64,000 nt of DNA from Leptotrichia sp. oral taxon 215 str. W9775 (GCF_000469505.1 NZ_KI272827.1:8584-72583); one strand, 5' to 3'; counted from the stretch's first letter, positions 9,155-17,271 are shown. Numbers and translations are program-made. Notes: generated by a model from the letters alone, not told the origin.

Positions 9155-9208
9155 AAAGGAGAAACACCTATTATTTTACATTTCTGTAACTTAATGTGTG
9201 ACAATTTT
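9155..9208 (+). promoter_or_regulatory. SD with intervening hairpin before lipoprotein start
   Basis: A strong SD (aaaggag, 9155-9161) lies 47 nt before the ATG at 9209. In between, acac/gtgt (164-167 with 196-199 of the 9000s), atta/taat and ttaca/tgtaa form an imperfect 13-bp hairpin over 9164-9199. Folded, the effective spacing is about 11 nt. An upstream ATG at 9194 would be buried in the stem. Confidence 0.5.
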
Positions 9209-10195
9209 ATGAAGAGGAAAAATCATATTATTTTTTTTATTATTTTTATACTGATATTCTCATGTGGAAAAAATAAGGCAAAAGAAGAAAAGGAAAAAAA
9301 CGATGTAAATATTGCAAGAGAAAACGAAAAACTGGAAGCGGAAAAATACAATGGCTATGTCCAGCTCTACAACCACCTTTTACAGATAGACGAATACACA
9401 GGATATTATTTTGAAGTGGCGGGAACTGATAAGAAAATGAAAAGACCCGAAGAAAAAATAAATATTCCTTCAATTGACCAGTCAATTATCGATGCAGCTA
9501 AGGAAAATATTGCAAAAGTACCTGAAATGAAAGAACTTGATAACGCTTCGAGGGAGCTGCTTCCAGTCCTGTCAGAAATGAAGACCTTGACTGATCAGAT
9601 GACAGCTTACTATGGAGATGGGAATTATTTCAAAAATAAGACTTTACGGGAAGAAATGCATGTCAATTTTTTAGAGATAACTAAAAAATACCGTATTCTT
9701 TCAAAAAAATTTAAGGAAGCTTTTAGCAACCGTTCCAAAGAGCAGAAAAGAAAAATCGCTGAAAAAATTAAAAAAGAAGGAAAACTTATAGAATACGATT
9801 TAATGACATTTATAGATTCATGTGAAGAAATACTGGATGAAATCCAGAGGGAAAAAATATCTGCTGAAAATCTTACAGATGCAGACCTTGCTAAATTTAA
9901 GGAACTTGAAGCAAAAATGACTGCTTCCATGGATAAACTTAAAAATTCTGCTGAAAACCAGGAAATGTTAAAAAAGGAACACTATCATAGCAGTGATTTC
10001 ACATCTTTTCTACTTTACACAGAAAGATTTAAGGAAGCTATGGCAAAATTCATAAGCAGGGTTGAAAATAAGGAAAAGTTAGATCCGAAACTTCTCCAGA
10101 ATAATCCTTCCCTGAAAAATGAATCCGGAACCCCTGAAAATGTATTCCACGAATATAATGAACTGATAAAGGAATATAATAAAATTGCTAAATAG
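9209..10195 (+). CDS. DUF3829 (YiiG-like) lipoprotein
   Basis: A 328-aa lipoprotein. A basic N-terminus and hydrophobic core are followed by a lipobox ending IFSCGK (Cys about residue 19), so it is likely anchored in a membrane facing the periplasm. The mature part is helical and charged, with YNHLLQIDEYTGYYFEV near the start and a C-terminal GTPENVFHEYNELIKEYNKIAK. The paralogue at 13807-14817 shows the same architecture, which fits the DUF3829 family. Molecular function is unknown. The ATG at 9209 gives a normal lipoprotein signal; the alternative ATG at 9194 adds MCDNF before it and fits less well. It has its own promoter. Confidence 0.75.
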   Translation: MKRKNHIIFFIIFILIFSCGKNKAKEEKEKNDVNIARENEKLEAEKYNGYVQLYNHLLQIDEYTGYYFEVAGTDKKMKRPEEKINIPSIDQSIIDAAKENIAKVPEMKELDNASRELLPVLSEMKTLTDQMTAYYGDGNYFKNKTLREEMHVNFLEITKKYRILSKKFKEAFSNRSKEQKRKIAEKIKKEGKLIEYDLMTFIDSCEEILDEIQREKISAENLTDADLAKFKELEAKMTASMDKLKNSAENQEMLKKEHYHSSDFTSFLLYTERFKEAMAKFISRVENKEKLDPKLLQNNPSLKNESGTPENVFHEYNELIKEYNKIAK

Positions 10196-10318
10196 AAATA
10201 GATTTTTTAATATATCAGGTAAAAGTTTAGAAGGTAAGATAATAAAAAGAAAAATTTATAAAAAATATTACAATAATGTGGTACAATAAAATAAATTTTA
10301 TGGAAATGAGGGCGATAT

Positions 10319-11455
10319 ATGAAGTTTGAAACAAAAGCAATACATGGACTGAAAGATACAGAGAAAGGAAATTGTGAATGGAACAATACCATTAATATGG
10401 CTTCCGCATATAAAACTAAAAGTTTTGGAGAACCTCAGGATTTCGAATATGGGAGAGTTTCCAACCCAACTAGAAGCGAACTTGAAAAATTAATGGCTAT
10501 TCTGGAAAATGGAAAACATGGATATGCCTTTTCTTCAGGAATGGCGGCTATTACATCTGTATTCACAAGATTTAAGGCTGGAGATCACATAATACTTGGA
10601 ACTGACATTTATGGAGGAACATACAGAATCACAACTGATATATTTGGGAAATTTAATCTTAAATATACATTTGTCGATGCTACAAATCTTGATGAAATAA
10701 AAAATGCCGTAAGACCTGAAACAGTGGCTATATTTATAGAAACACCTTCCAATCCGCTACTTGATATAACAGATATCAGAGGAGTTGTTAAAATAGCAAA
10801 GGAACATGGCCTTCTTACAATAGCAGATAACACGTTTCTTACTCCGTATTTACAGAGACCTCTTGAATTAGGGATTGACATAGTGGTTCACAGTGCTACA
10901 AAATTTTTGAGCGGACATCATGATATCATTGCGGGAATTGTAGTTGTTAATGATGATAAACTTGCAGAAGATGTATGGTTTGCACAGAAGGCAATAGGAG
11001 CTATCCTTCCGCCTTTTGACAGCTGGCTTTTAATGAGAAGTTTGAAAACTTTAAAGATAAGAGTGGATACAGCTCAAAATAACACTTTGAAGCTTCTGGA
11101 ATTTTTCAGAAATCATCCGGCAGTGAAAAAAGTATATTCTCCTATTGAAGATGATAATAAAGGAAAAGAGATACATAAAACTCAGGCTTCAGGTATAGGG
11201 GCAGTATTCTCATTTATATTAAAGGATGAAAAAAAGGTAAAAACATTTTTTGAAAATATAAAAATAGCAACACTGGCTCCAAGTCTTGGAGGACCTGAAA
11301 CTCTTGTAACACACCCAAGCACAGTAACTCACGCTGAAATGCCTGAAGAAGAAAAAAATGCAAGAGGAATAACTAATTCAATGGTCAGAATTGCAGTTGG
11401 ACTTGAAAATATAGATGATTTAATTGAAGACTTTAAAAATGCCCTGGAAAAATAG
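10319..11455 (+). CDS. Cys/Met metabolism PLP-dependent enzyme (cystathionine gamma-synthase/beta-lyase family)
   Basis: A 378-aa fold-type I PLP enzyme of the gamma family. The PLP lysine is in HSATKFLSGH (K195). Cofactor-binding segments YGRVSNPTR (about 44-52), GYAFSSGMAAI (about 68-78) and LTIADNTF (about 166-173) are intact. Family members interconvert cystathionine, homocysteine and cysteine or cleave C-S bonds. Sequence alone does not tell MetB, MetC or a C-S lyase apart, so no symbol is given. With cysE/cysK and luxS elsewhere in the window, a role in sulfur amino acids is likely. SD gaggg lies about 7 nt before the ATG. It is monocistronic and ends at a strong bidirectional terminator. 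Confidence 0.85.
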   Translation: MKFETKAIHGLKDTEKGNCEWNNTINMASAYKTKSFGEPQDFEYGRVSNPTRSELEKLMAILENGKHGYAFSSGMAAITSVFTRFKAGDHIILGTDIYGGTYRITTDIFGKFNLKYTFVDATNLDEIKNAVRPETVAIFIETPSNPLLDITDIRGVVKIAKEHGLLTIADNTFLTPYLQRPLELGIDIVVHSATKFLSGHHDIIAGIVVVNDDKLAEDVWFAQKAIGAILPPFDSWLLMRSLKTLKIRVDTAQNNTLKLLEFFRNHPAVKKVYSPIEDDNKGKEIHKTQASGIGAVFSFILKDEKKVKTFFENIKIATLAPSLGGPETLVTHPSTVTHAEMPEEEKNARGITNSMVRIAVGLENIDDLIEDFKNALEK

Positions 11456-11508
11456 GAAATTACTTTATAGGTAATTTCAAAAACATTTACTATAAAAATA
11501 AAACTGTA

Positions 11509-11559
11509 AAATATGCTTTCAGTATTTACTAAAAAATTGAAAATACTGGAAGCATATTT
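11509..11559. terminator. Bidirectional terminator
   Basis: aaatatgctttcagtatt (11509-11526) pairs with aatactggaagcatattt (11542-11559), an 18-bp stem with a single G-U-type difference. T-rich runs flank it in both directions, between the convergent PLP enzyme and EamA genes. Confidence 0.85.
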
Positions 11560-11580
11560 TTGTTTTGACCACAATTTATT

Positions 11581-12444
11581 TTAATTATCTTTCTTCTTAT
11601 TATGCATATATAAATAAATCGCTGTACTGATAATTATAAATCCACCTATAAAACTGAATAAATCTGGAATTGTACTAAATAAAATATAATCCATCAACAT
11701 ACTTGTTATTATGATAACATAGTTATAAATTGAAACTTCTGATGCCGGTGCAAAAGTATAGGCATAAGTAAGTCCAAATTGACCTATTGCAGCAGAAATT
11801 CCTATTCCTCCTAAAAGGATTAAAAACTCGTTTAAAGTTGGCTTTACAAAATTCATCATCATAAGCGGGAAAGTGCAGACAACAGATAAAAGTGAAAAGT
11901 AGAGTACATTAATTTCCGACTTTACCTTTCCATTCAAATATCTAATTATCGTATAAGAGAATCCCGCAAGTACAGCTGAGGAAAGCCCTGCTAAACTTGG
12001 AATAATCTCTGGTGAAAAACTTGGTTTTATTACAAACACAACTGCCAGAAGCATTAAAATTATTCCTATAACCTGTTTTTTATCCACTCTTTCTTTCAAA
12101 AACATGCAGGCACAAATTGTTACAAATACAGGTGAAAGTTTATTTAGCATATTGGCTTCTGCCATAGTTAAATACTCCAGTGCATAAAAGTTTGCCACCA
12201 TTCCAACAAACCCAAAAAATGATCTTCCAAAAACAAAGGGAATGTTTTCTTTTTCAACTTTTATAGATTCTTTCTGTTTAAACAAAATAAATGCAGAAAG
12301 CATAAGGCTCACTGAATTTCTAAAAAATACCTTCTCATAAGTGGGAATTCTTGGTAAATACTTTATTGCTATACCCATAAAAGTAAAACCTAATACGGAT
12401 ACCAGCATCCAAAATACTCCCTTAGTTTTATTACTAATCATCAC
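11581..12444 (-). CDS. EamA/DMT superfamily transporter
   Basis: A 287-aa integral membrane protein with about ten hydrophobic helices in two repeated five-helix halves. It has the EamA signature (for example FVFGRSFFGFVGMVANFYALEYL and AEANMLNKLSPVFVTI in the first half, SLAGLSSAVLAGFSYTIIRYL in the second). DMT permeases export or import small metabolites such as amino acids; the substrate cannot be told here. The start may be GTG at 12444 or the next codon ATG at 12441. No ideal SD is visible, so translation may be coupled to the SMI1/KNR4 gene, which ends 2 nt upstream. Confidence 0.85.
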   Translation of the reverse strand: MMISNKTKGVFWMLVSVLGFTFMGIAIKYLPRIPTYEKVFFRNSVSLMLSAFILFKQKESIKVEKENIPFVFGRSFFGFVGMVANFYALEYLTMAEANMLNKLSPVFVTICACMFLKERVDKKQVIGIILMLLAVVFVIKPSFSPEIIPSLAGLSSAVLAGFSYTIIRYLNGKVKSEINVLYFSLLSVVCTFPLMMMNFVKPTLNEFLILLGGIGISAAIGQFGLTYAYTFAPASEVSIYNYVIIITSMLMDYILFSTIPDLFSFIGGFIIISTAIYLYMHNKKKDN

Positions 12445-12446
12445 TT

Positions 12447-13427
12447 TTAATCATCATCCTCATCATCAAAGCTAGGAAAAAGCCCATCTATAAAATCTTT
12501 AAAATTATCTGCTAAATATGTTATCTCGTAACCACCTTCCTGATCTATATGAACTACACAAGGTTCTCCTTCCGGTCCGCAATCTGAGTAATCAAGAAAA
12601 ATCATATCATGTCCTCCACTTGAAGTTCCACAAATAGCAATTCCTATATTAGGATATTTCCATTTCTCTATCCAAAATTTAGACCCAAACTCTCCACAAA
12701 GTGAGTATCTTCTGGAAGAATCTACACCATATAAACCTATAGCATCAAAACTTCTACTGGCCCAATTTCTTTTAAAAGGTCCTTCAAAATTATTTTTTCT
12801 CAGTTCTCCTCCATTTTGAATTCTCATTAATGCCTTGTATGATTCCGGCAAACAATATCCCAATTCCTTTTCAACTTTTTCAAAATCTTCATCCGTTGCA
12901 GGTTTTCCTAAATATTCTCTTAAAGAAAATTCATCATGATACCATAAACCTTTCAGTACTTCTTCATCAAAACTTACATTTTGCATAGGTTTTTTATCTC
13001 TTTTTTCTCTTAACTCTTTTTGAAATTTATTTTTTTCTATCCTTCTAGGTGCCCAAACTTCAGCTCTTTTTATCCGGTCATCAACACTTTTAGGATAATA
13101 TCTCCCTGATGTTTCATCAATCTCTTTTACTCCTTTTTCTTTAGCTTTTTTAAACCATTCAAGAGCTTCATCTTCTCTGTTGGAATTATATAGAGCCATT
13201 GCATAACGAATGCAAAATTCCCCACTTTCAGAATAGTCATTTCTTATACTATCTAAAATTTCTAAGGCTTCTTTATATTCATCCATATTGATAAAAGCCT
13301 GTGAAGAAAAACAGACCATATCATAATTTTTTTCATTTTTAAACTTCTTAATAGTTTCATTAATTTCTTGAAATTTTTCTTTTCTTATAAAATTACTTAG
13401 TTTCTCTATAAGTTCATTTTTTTCCAT
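12447..13427 (-). CDS. TPR plus SMI1/KNR4 domain protein
   Basis: A 326-aa protein. Residues about 1-110 form TPR-like helical repeats (ALEILDSIRNDYSESGEF, AMALYNSNREDEALEWFKKA). After a basic linker, residues about 165-320 form an SMI1/KNR4 domain (YCLPESYKALMRIQNGGEL, IGIAICGTSSGGHDMIFLDY, the GEPCVVHID strand and DNFKDFIDGLF). SMI1/KNR4 proteins are often immunity proteins against contact-dependent or polymorphic toxins in bacteria. No toxin gene is adjacent, so it could be an orphan immunity gene or have a housekeeping role. SD aaggag lies 8 nt before the ATG. An IS-like remnant lies directly upstream. Confidence 0.8.
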   Translation of the reverse strand: MEKNELIEKLSNFIRKEKFQEINETIKKFKNEKNYDMVCFSSQAFINMDEYKEALEILDSIRNDYSESGEFCIRYAMALYNSNREDEALEWFKKAKEKGVKEIDETSGRYYPKSVDDRIKRAEVWAPRRIEKNKFQKELREKRDKKPMQNVSFDEEVLKGLWYHDEFSLREYLGKPATDEDFEKVEKELGYCLPESYKALMRIQNGGELRKNNFEGPFKRNWASRSFDAIGLYGVDSSRRYSLCGEFGSKFWIEKWKYPNIGIAICGTSSGGHDMIFLDYSDCGPEGEPCVVHIDQEGGYEITYLADNFKDFIDGLFPSFDDEDDD

Positions 13428-13449
13428 AAGACATACTCCTTTTTAGGAT

Positions 13450-13625
13450 GTACTGACAAAAAAATTGTACAATTTAACTAATCAATAAGGACCGGCTTCT
13501 GCAAGAAAAAGTAGTTAATCCTTTTTATTTGCTATAACATTATACCTGTTTTCTTTAAATTTTGAAAGCTAATTATTTAAAAAACTGCACTTCCTACTCT
13601 ATATACTAGATTTTGGGGACAATAT
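13450..13625. mobile_element. Small IS3-end-like remnant (MITE-like)
   Basis: A ~176-bp segment is bounded by gtactgac at 13450-13457 and by gattttggggacaatat at 13609-13625. The right end plus the adjacent ctgcacttcctactc is the reverse complement of the IS-like end at 1023-1068 (ccccaaaatc and agtgcagt blocks align). No coding capacity remains. It fills most of the 379-bp gap upstream of the SMI1 gene. Confidence 0.4.
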
Positions 13626-13739
13626 ATTTTTATTATTTCCTTTTTTATTTTTTTATTTTATCTTAGATTATTCTTATTGACAATAGCCGTTATTTATGGT
13701 AAATTAAGATATAATATCAATCAAAATTTCTTCTGAAAA

Positions 13740-13768
13740 TTGATTTTTATTAGAAAAATTGATATAAT
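13740..13768 (+). promoter_or_regulatory. Promoter of the second DUF3829-like lipoprotein
   Basis: TTGATT (13740-13745), 17 nt and TATAAT (13763-13768) precede the SD gaaggga and the ATG at 13807. A second gatataat occurs at 13708-13715 without a well-spaced -35. Confidence 0.6.
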
Positions 13769-13806
13769 AAAAGAAATTGAATAATAAATGAAGGGACACG
13801 AAATAT

Positions 13807-14817
13807 ATGAAAAAAATAGGAGTATTAATGGCATTGATGCTTGTCGTAATAGTTTTCTGCGGCAAGAAAAGTGAAATAGATAAAATTTTACCTACCGGGG
13901 GAAAAAAAGCTGCACAAACTAAGGAAATTATTCAGCAAAATTCAGATAGCTACAACAAAAATATTAAAATATACAACAGAATACTGGAACTTGACAAAGA
14001 ACTTCTATATTACTTTGAAGACACAGGAACTGAAGAGACATTCAAAAAACCTGTACAGGAAATGACTGTCAACATTCCGTTAAATCAAGCTCTTATTGAC
14101 AGAATAAAGGAAGTTGCAAAATCTAAAAAACCTACAGAACTTGATAAAAAAGCAGGTGAAATGATACCAGTTCTGGAAGAAATGCTTCCTGTTGTTACAC
14201 AGATGAACGGTTATTATGCAGGAAAACTTTATCAGAAGGATAATTACAAAAAAGCACAGGAACTACATAGCAGAATATTAAAACTGACTGAAAAATACAA
14301 CACTGTTGCACATGAATATGAAGAGGCTTTCCAGGCTAATGCAAGAGATGTAAGAGAAAATAAAATGCAGGATTTTGTTAAAAATAAGGAATTTACTTAC
14401 TATAACCAGTTTATCTTTATTAGAAACAGTGAAGATTTTGTAAAGGAAATCAGCAGACAGAACCTTGATGCAAGTAACTTTACAGACGGAAATGCAAAAG
14501 AATTTAAAATTCTTCAGGAAAAAGTTAATAAATCTCTTGATGTTTTCAGAAAAACATTGAAAAATAATAAGCAGCTGAAAAAAGAAGGATTTGAAAAGGA
14601 AGATTTTGATCCATTTATAACAAAAGCTTCAGCATTTAAGAGAACTGTTGATGAATTTGTAAGAAAAATGGAGAAAAAGGAAAAAGCTTCCCATTCTGCT
14701 TCAACTGACAGCTACTATGCCCAGTCAGAAGAAGGAACTCCTGAGAACATACTTAAATCATACAATGAACTTGTTGCAGAACGTAATAAAATTTTAGAGA
14801 AAAAATCTAAGAAATAA
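13807..14817 (+). CDS. DUF3829 (YiiG-like) lipoprotein, paralogue
   Basis: A 336-aa lipoprotein paralogous to 9209-10195. It has a hydrophobic signal with lipobox VIVFCGKK (Cys about residue 18). The conserved YYFEDTGTE...FKKP block comes next, then the PVLEEMLPVVTQMNGYYAG helix. The C-terminus GTPENILKSYNELVAERNKIL matches the paralogue end. The mature part is mainly helical and rich in Lys/Glu. Molecular function is unknown. SD gaaggga is about 10 nt before the ATG. It is monocistronic, with its own promoter and a clear intrinsic terminator. Confidence 0.75.
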   Translation: MKKIGVLMALMLVVIVFCGKKSEIDKILPTGGKKAAQTKEIIQQNSDSYNKNIKIYNRILELDKELLYYFEDTGTEETFKKPVQEMTVNIPLNQALIDRIKEVAKSKKPTELDKKAGEMIPVLEEMLPVVTQMNGYYAGKLYQKDNYKKAQELHSRILKLTEKYNTVAHEYEEAFQANARDVRENKMQDFVKNKEFTYYNQFIFIRNSEDFVKEISRQNLDASNFTDGNAKEFKILQEKVNKSLDVFRKTLKNNKQLKKEGFEKEDFDPFITKASAFKRTVDEFVRKMEKKEKASHSASTDSYYAQSEEGTPENILKSYNELVAERNKILEKKSKK

Positions 14818-14840
14818 TAAAAAGAAATAATAAAAAGAAA

Positions 14841-14879
14841 AGGTTTCAGGTAACGAAAAGTTGCCTAAAACCTTTTTTT
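14841..14879 (+). terminator. Intrinsic terminator
   Basis: aggtttcaggtaac (14841-14854) pairs with gttgcctaaaacct (14860-14873) with two G-U-type pairs. A run of seven T follows. Confidence 0.85.
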
Positions 14880-14950
14880 GTAAATTCTTCTAATTTTTTA
14901 ATACTTCCAGATTTTGTTTTCTTTTATTTGACTCTACTCAAAAAATTTCT

Positions 14951-16093
14951 TTAATACATTACTTGTGGTGGAAAATACTGATAAACCCTTTTATCCTTTG
15001 ATTTTACCTGCCTTTTAATACTTTCAAACTGAAATTTCTGCATTTCATTTATTTTTTCAGAATCAATTTCCTTTAAAAGATTTTCAGCTTCAGAAAACTC
15101 ACCAAGTCTTCTATATGCTTCAGCCTTAATTAACAGTATTTCTATTTTTTCAGAATTATTTTCTTCAATATCAGAAAGAATCCTATCTGCATACACTAAA
15201 GCCTGTTGAAGATCCTTTGCAGTAGAAATTTTCTTTTCATTGTAAACATTTCCCAAATACATTTCAGGTTCATCCATGTAAAAAAGACTTATTGATTTCC
15301 AGAACTTTTTATCAGCTTTGGCAAAAAGGATATCTATTTCATTATTTTTATCCAGTTCACGATATAGTTCTGCCTGACGTAGCAATTGCTGTTTCTCAAT
15401 TTCCTTTCCCCTTTTTCTGTCTTCTTTTATTTCCTTCTGTAAAAATTCAAGTGCTTTAGTTACAATCATCTTCTTTACATTTTCATCTTCTATTTCTTTT
15501 TTAAAAATATTGTATCTTGTACTAGAAAGTTCAGGATCCACAAGATTATAATAAAATTCTGCTGTCTTTCCAAAATCCTTTTTTGATGTTTTTTCCAGCA
15601 ATTTATTCATTTTACTGTATTCTTCTGCTTCATAATATAAGTCTGCCAGATTCCACATTATTTCATTGTCTTCTTTAACAGCTTTTTCCAGATAACTTAT
15701 CCCCTTCTGTAATGCATCCTTCTTTGCCTCTGTATTTTCTGAATAATAATGATATGAAGTAAAATAAGTTTTACCTATTTCTTTGTCGGAAATTCCTCCC
15801 AGAAGTTCATAAAATCTTGCCAGATAATAATATTTATTTGAATTTCTAGGTATTTCACGATATTCTTCACTGTTAATAATTTTTTCATATTTTTTAAGTT
15901 CCTCTTCAGTAAATTCATTCTTAAACATTACAAATTTATTTGTCGGACATTGAGGAACGTATGAATCTTTAAATTCTTCTCCCCCAATCGGACAAACCTT
16001 ATGTGTTATCATCAATGGCACACCAAATATACTTAAACTTCCTAACAGAATTCCTCCTAAAATCATTCTATTTAATTTCAATTTTCTTTGCAT
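14951..16093 (-). CDS. TPR-like exported or anchored protein with N-terminal Cys motif
   Basis: A 380-aa protein. A basic start and hydrophobic segment (about residues 10-27) give an uncleaved anchor or signal. A short Cys-containing segment follows (KVCPIGGEEF about 32-41, then PQCPTNKFV), which loosely recalls the start of DUF2225 proteins. The rest (about 60-365) is TPR-like helical repeat (ALQKGISYLEKAVKEDNEIMWNLADLYYEAEEYSKMNKLLEK, in part; KAEAYRRLGEFSEAENLLKEI). Such domains usually bind other proteins. SD ggagg lies about 7 nt before the ATG. Function unknown; the DUF2225 link is tentative. Confidence 0.65.
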   Translation of the reverse strand: MQRKLKLNRMILGGILLGSLSIFGVPLMITHKVCPIGGEEFKDSYVPQCPTNKFVMFKNEFTEEELKKYEKIINSEEYREIPRNSNKYYYLARFYELLGGISDKEIGKTYFTSYHYYSENTEAKKDALQKGISYLEKAVKEDNEIMWNLADLYYEAEEYSKMNKLLEKTSKKDFGKTAEFYYNLVDPELSSTRYNIFKKEIEDENVKKMIVTKALEFLQKEIKEDRKRGKEIEKQQLLRQAELYRELDKNNEIDILFAKADKKFWKSISLFYMDEPEMYLGNVYNEKKISTAKDLQQALVYADRILSDIEENNSEKIEILLIKAEAYRRLGEFSEAENLLKEIDSEKINEMQKFQFESIKRQVKSKDKRVYQYFPPQVMY

Positions 16094-16333
16094 TTTTTAT
16101 CCTCCAAATCTCCAGTATAATTTATATGAATATATTTTATCAGATTTAGCTTAAAGGAAACTGAAAATTGGAGATATTCTTAATTGATACAATGAAATTA
16201 AGAAAGGAAAATAGATTATGGTAAGTATATTCTAGACAAAATGAAATTTAAAAAGAAAGGAGAGTACGAAGCTCTGGAACTTTTAAAGAAATACAATATA
16301 TGGCTTAAACGATAATTTAAATAACATGATATT

Positions 16334-16570
16334 TTAATCATTTCTAAAAAATGCTCCTAAAAGCATACATACGCTAATAAATACCGAAGATATAAAAATT
16401 ATTTTCCCGATAAATCCCAATCCTAAACAAATGACAAATAATATTGCCAAAAAAATAATCCAGGGAAATGCTGTGACTAAAGCAATAAGTAGACTAGGAA
16501 TAGAAACAATTAAAATTATTAATATAGTTAATACCTTTGAAATTATTTCTTTTATTTTATTTTTTTCCAT
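16334..16570 (-). CDS. Small membrane protein (78 aa)
   Basis: A 78-aa protein, almost entirely hydrophobic after a short charged N-terminus (MEKNKIKEIISK). It has two to three predicted transmembrane helices (ILIILIVSIPSLLIALV, FPWIIFLAILFVICLGLGF, IFISSVFISVCMLLGAFF). A good SD (agaggtgag, about 6 nt before the ATG) supports expression. It is the most downstream gene of a minus-strand cluster of small hydrophobic products (16.3-17.45 kb). No family recognised. About 240 bp between it and the 14951-16093 gene hold no convincing feature. Confidence 0.6.
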   Translation of the reverse strand: MEKNKIKEIISKVLTILIILIVSIPSLLIALVTAFPWIIFLAILFVICLGLGFIGKIIFISSVFISVCMLLGAFFRND

Positions 16571-16634
16571 AATAACTCACCTCTTGTAATTATTATATCT
16601 CTTAAAAACTCCCCTAAGGGCATGAGGGTACTAA

Positions 16635-16694
16635 TTAGTACAGTATCCTTTGAATCAGTAGGAAAGCTACCAAAACAAAAAACAGTATACGCAT
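16635..16694 (-). CDS. Putative type I toxin-like peptide, copy A (19 aa)
   Basis: Peptide MRILFFVLVAFLLIQRILY, a single hydrophobic helix with a basic residue at each side, typical of small membrane-active type I toxins. SD aaggaag ends 6 nt before the ATG. An extended -10 (TGTTATAAT, at 16744-16752 on this strand) lies about 50 nt upstream. It is followed by a short hairpin candidate (ccct/aggg around 16612-16628) and a T-run. The whole unit is duplicated as copy B with a different peptide. Toxicity is inferred from size, hydrophobicity and layout only. Confidence 0.55.
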   Translation of the reverse strand: MRILFFVLVAFLLIQRILY

Positions 16695-16743
16695 AGTATA
16701 CTTCCTTATTATGATATTATGAGTCGTTGAAACTCGCAGAATC

Positions 16744-16752
16744 ATTATAACA
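16744..16752 (-). promoter_or_regulatory. Extended -10 promoter of peptide gene A
   Basis: Minus-strand TGTTATAAT, an extended -10 (TGnTATAAT), starts right after the T-run of the upstream sRNA terminator. Predicted start is near 16737, giving a leader with a gagt/actc stem-loop before the SD. Confidence 0.5.
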
Positions 16753-16840
16753 AAAAAGACTGGAAATTTCCAGCCTAATTTGCCAACGTTTTATTTATCT
16801 TATTATCAAAGTTACCCTTTAAGGGTCTACCTTAAGGTAA
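16752..16840 (-). ncRNA. Putative antitoxin-like sRNA, copy A
   Basis: It starts about 6 nt after a TATAAT (16845-16850) and ends at hairpin 16758-16775 (ggctgga/tccagtc on this strand) with a six-T run, giving roughly 87 nt. The 5' part (accttaaggta, gggta) is nearly identical to copy B while the middle differs. An 11-nt stretch (tgataataaga) can pair 9 of 11 with the peptide A leader (tcataatatca), and cgttg matches leader caacg. Confidence 0.55.
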
Positions 16841-16844
16841 TTTC

Positions 16845-16873
16845 ATTATATCAGATTATCATATTTTATGCAA
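16845..16873 (-). promoter_or_regulatory. Promoter of sRNA A
   Basis: On the minus strand TTGCAT (16868-16873), a 17-nt spacer and TATAAT (16845-16850). The same arrangement and sequence recur in copy B. Confidence 0.7.
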
Positions 16874-16977
16874 ATCTGTTTTTCATCAAATTATATCAGT
16901 TAAATTTATCGTATTGTAACATATAATGATAATTTAATATATTCGCCCATTCAAAAAATGACTTCGGTTAATGGTAA

Positions 16978-17006
16978 TAAAAAAATAGGCCCGATAAAAG
17001 CCTATT
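16978..17006 (-). terminator. Terminator of peptide gene B mRNA
   Basis: On the minus strand aataggc (17000-17006) pairs with gcctatt (16984-16990) around a 9-nt loop, then a seven-T run. It lies about 30 nt past the stop codon of the 18-aa ORF. Confidence 0.85.
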
Positions 17007-17034
17007 GATACCCCTAAGGGTTGAGGTCTGATGA

Positions 17035-17091
17035 TTAAAATAAATTGTAACTGATTAAAATAAAAATCAGTACAACTATTACTTTAAGCAT
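17035..17091 (-). CDS. Putative type I toxin-like peptide, copy B (18 aa)
   Basis: Peptide MLKVIVVLIFILISYNLF, one hydrophobic helix after a single Lys. SD ggaggt (17098-17103) lies 6 nt before the ATG, an unusually strong signal for such a short frame. An extended -10 (TGCTATAAT, 17143-17151) predicts a ~160-nt mRNA with a leader stem-loop (caagttt/aaacttg) and a terminator at 16978-17006. The leader segment taactctaatataag, ending at the SD, is perfectly complementary to the sRNA encoded just upstream. This is the layout of an RNA-regulated membrane toxin, but no experiment supports it. Confidence 0.65.
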   Translation of the reverse strand: MLKVIVVLIFILISYNLF

Positions 17092-17142
17092 AGCAGTACC
17101 TCCTTATATTAGAGTTACAAGTTTTGTGAAACTTGCAAAATT

Positions 17143-17151
17143 ATTATAGCA
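17143..17151 (-). promoter_or_regulatory. Extended -10 promoter of peptide gene B
   Basis: Minus-strand TGCTATAAT directly follows the sRNA B terminator. No good -35 is present, as expected for an extended -10 promoter. Predicted start near 17136. Confidence 0.55.
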
Positions 17152-17236
17152 AAAAAGACTGGATTATTCCAGTCTCAATTGCCACAAATTTTATTTAACT
17201 CTAATATAAGTACCCTTTTTGGGTTTACCTTAAGGT
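17151..17236 (-). ncRNA. Putative antitoxin-like sRNA, copy B
   Basis: A ~86-nt RNA is predicted from the promoter at 17243-17271 to hairpin 17157-17174 (gactgga/tccagtc) and a six-T run. It contains cttatattagagtta, the exact 15-nt complement of the peptide B leader just before and into its SD. It also carries tttgtg, complementary to cacaaa in the loop of the leader hairpin. It would therefore be expected to block ribosome binding. Confidence 0.65.
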
Positions 17237-17242
17237 AATTTT

Positions 17243-17271
17243 ATTATATCAAAATATTGTATTTTATGCAA
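17243..17271 (-). promoter_or_regulatory. Promoter of sRNA B
   Basis: On the minus strand TTGCAT (17266-17271), 17 nt, TATAAT (17243-17248). The -35 sits 3 nt past the stop codon of the 58-aa ORF. Confidence 0.75.

Noticed and set aside
16241..16315. 24-codon plus-strand frame MKFKKKGEYEALELLKKYN...
   Set aside because: Protein-like in composition but too short, no SD at proper distance, and no partner; at most a gene fragment.
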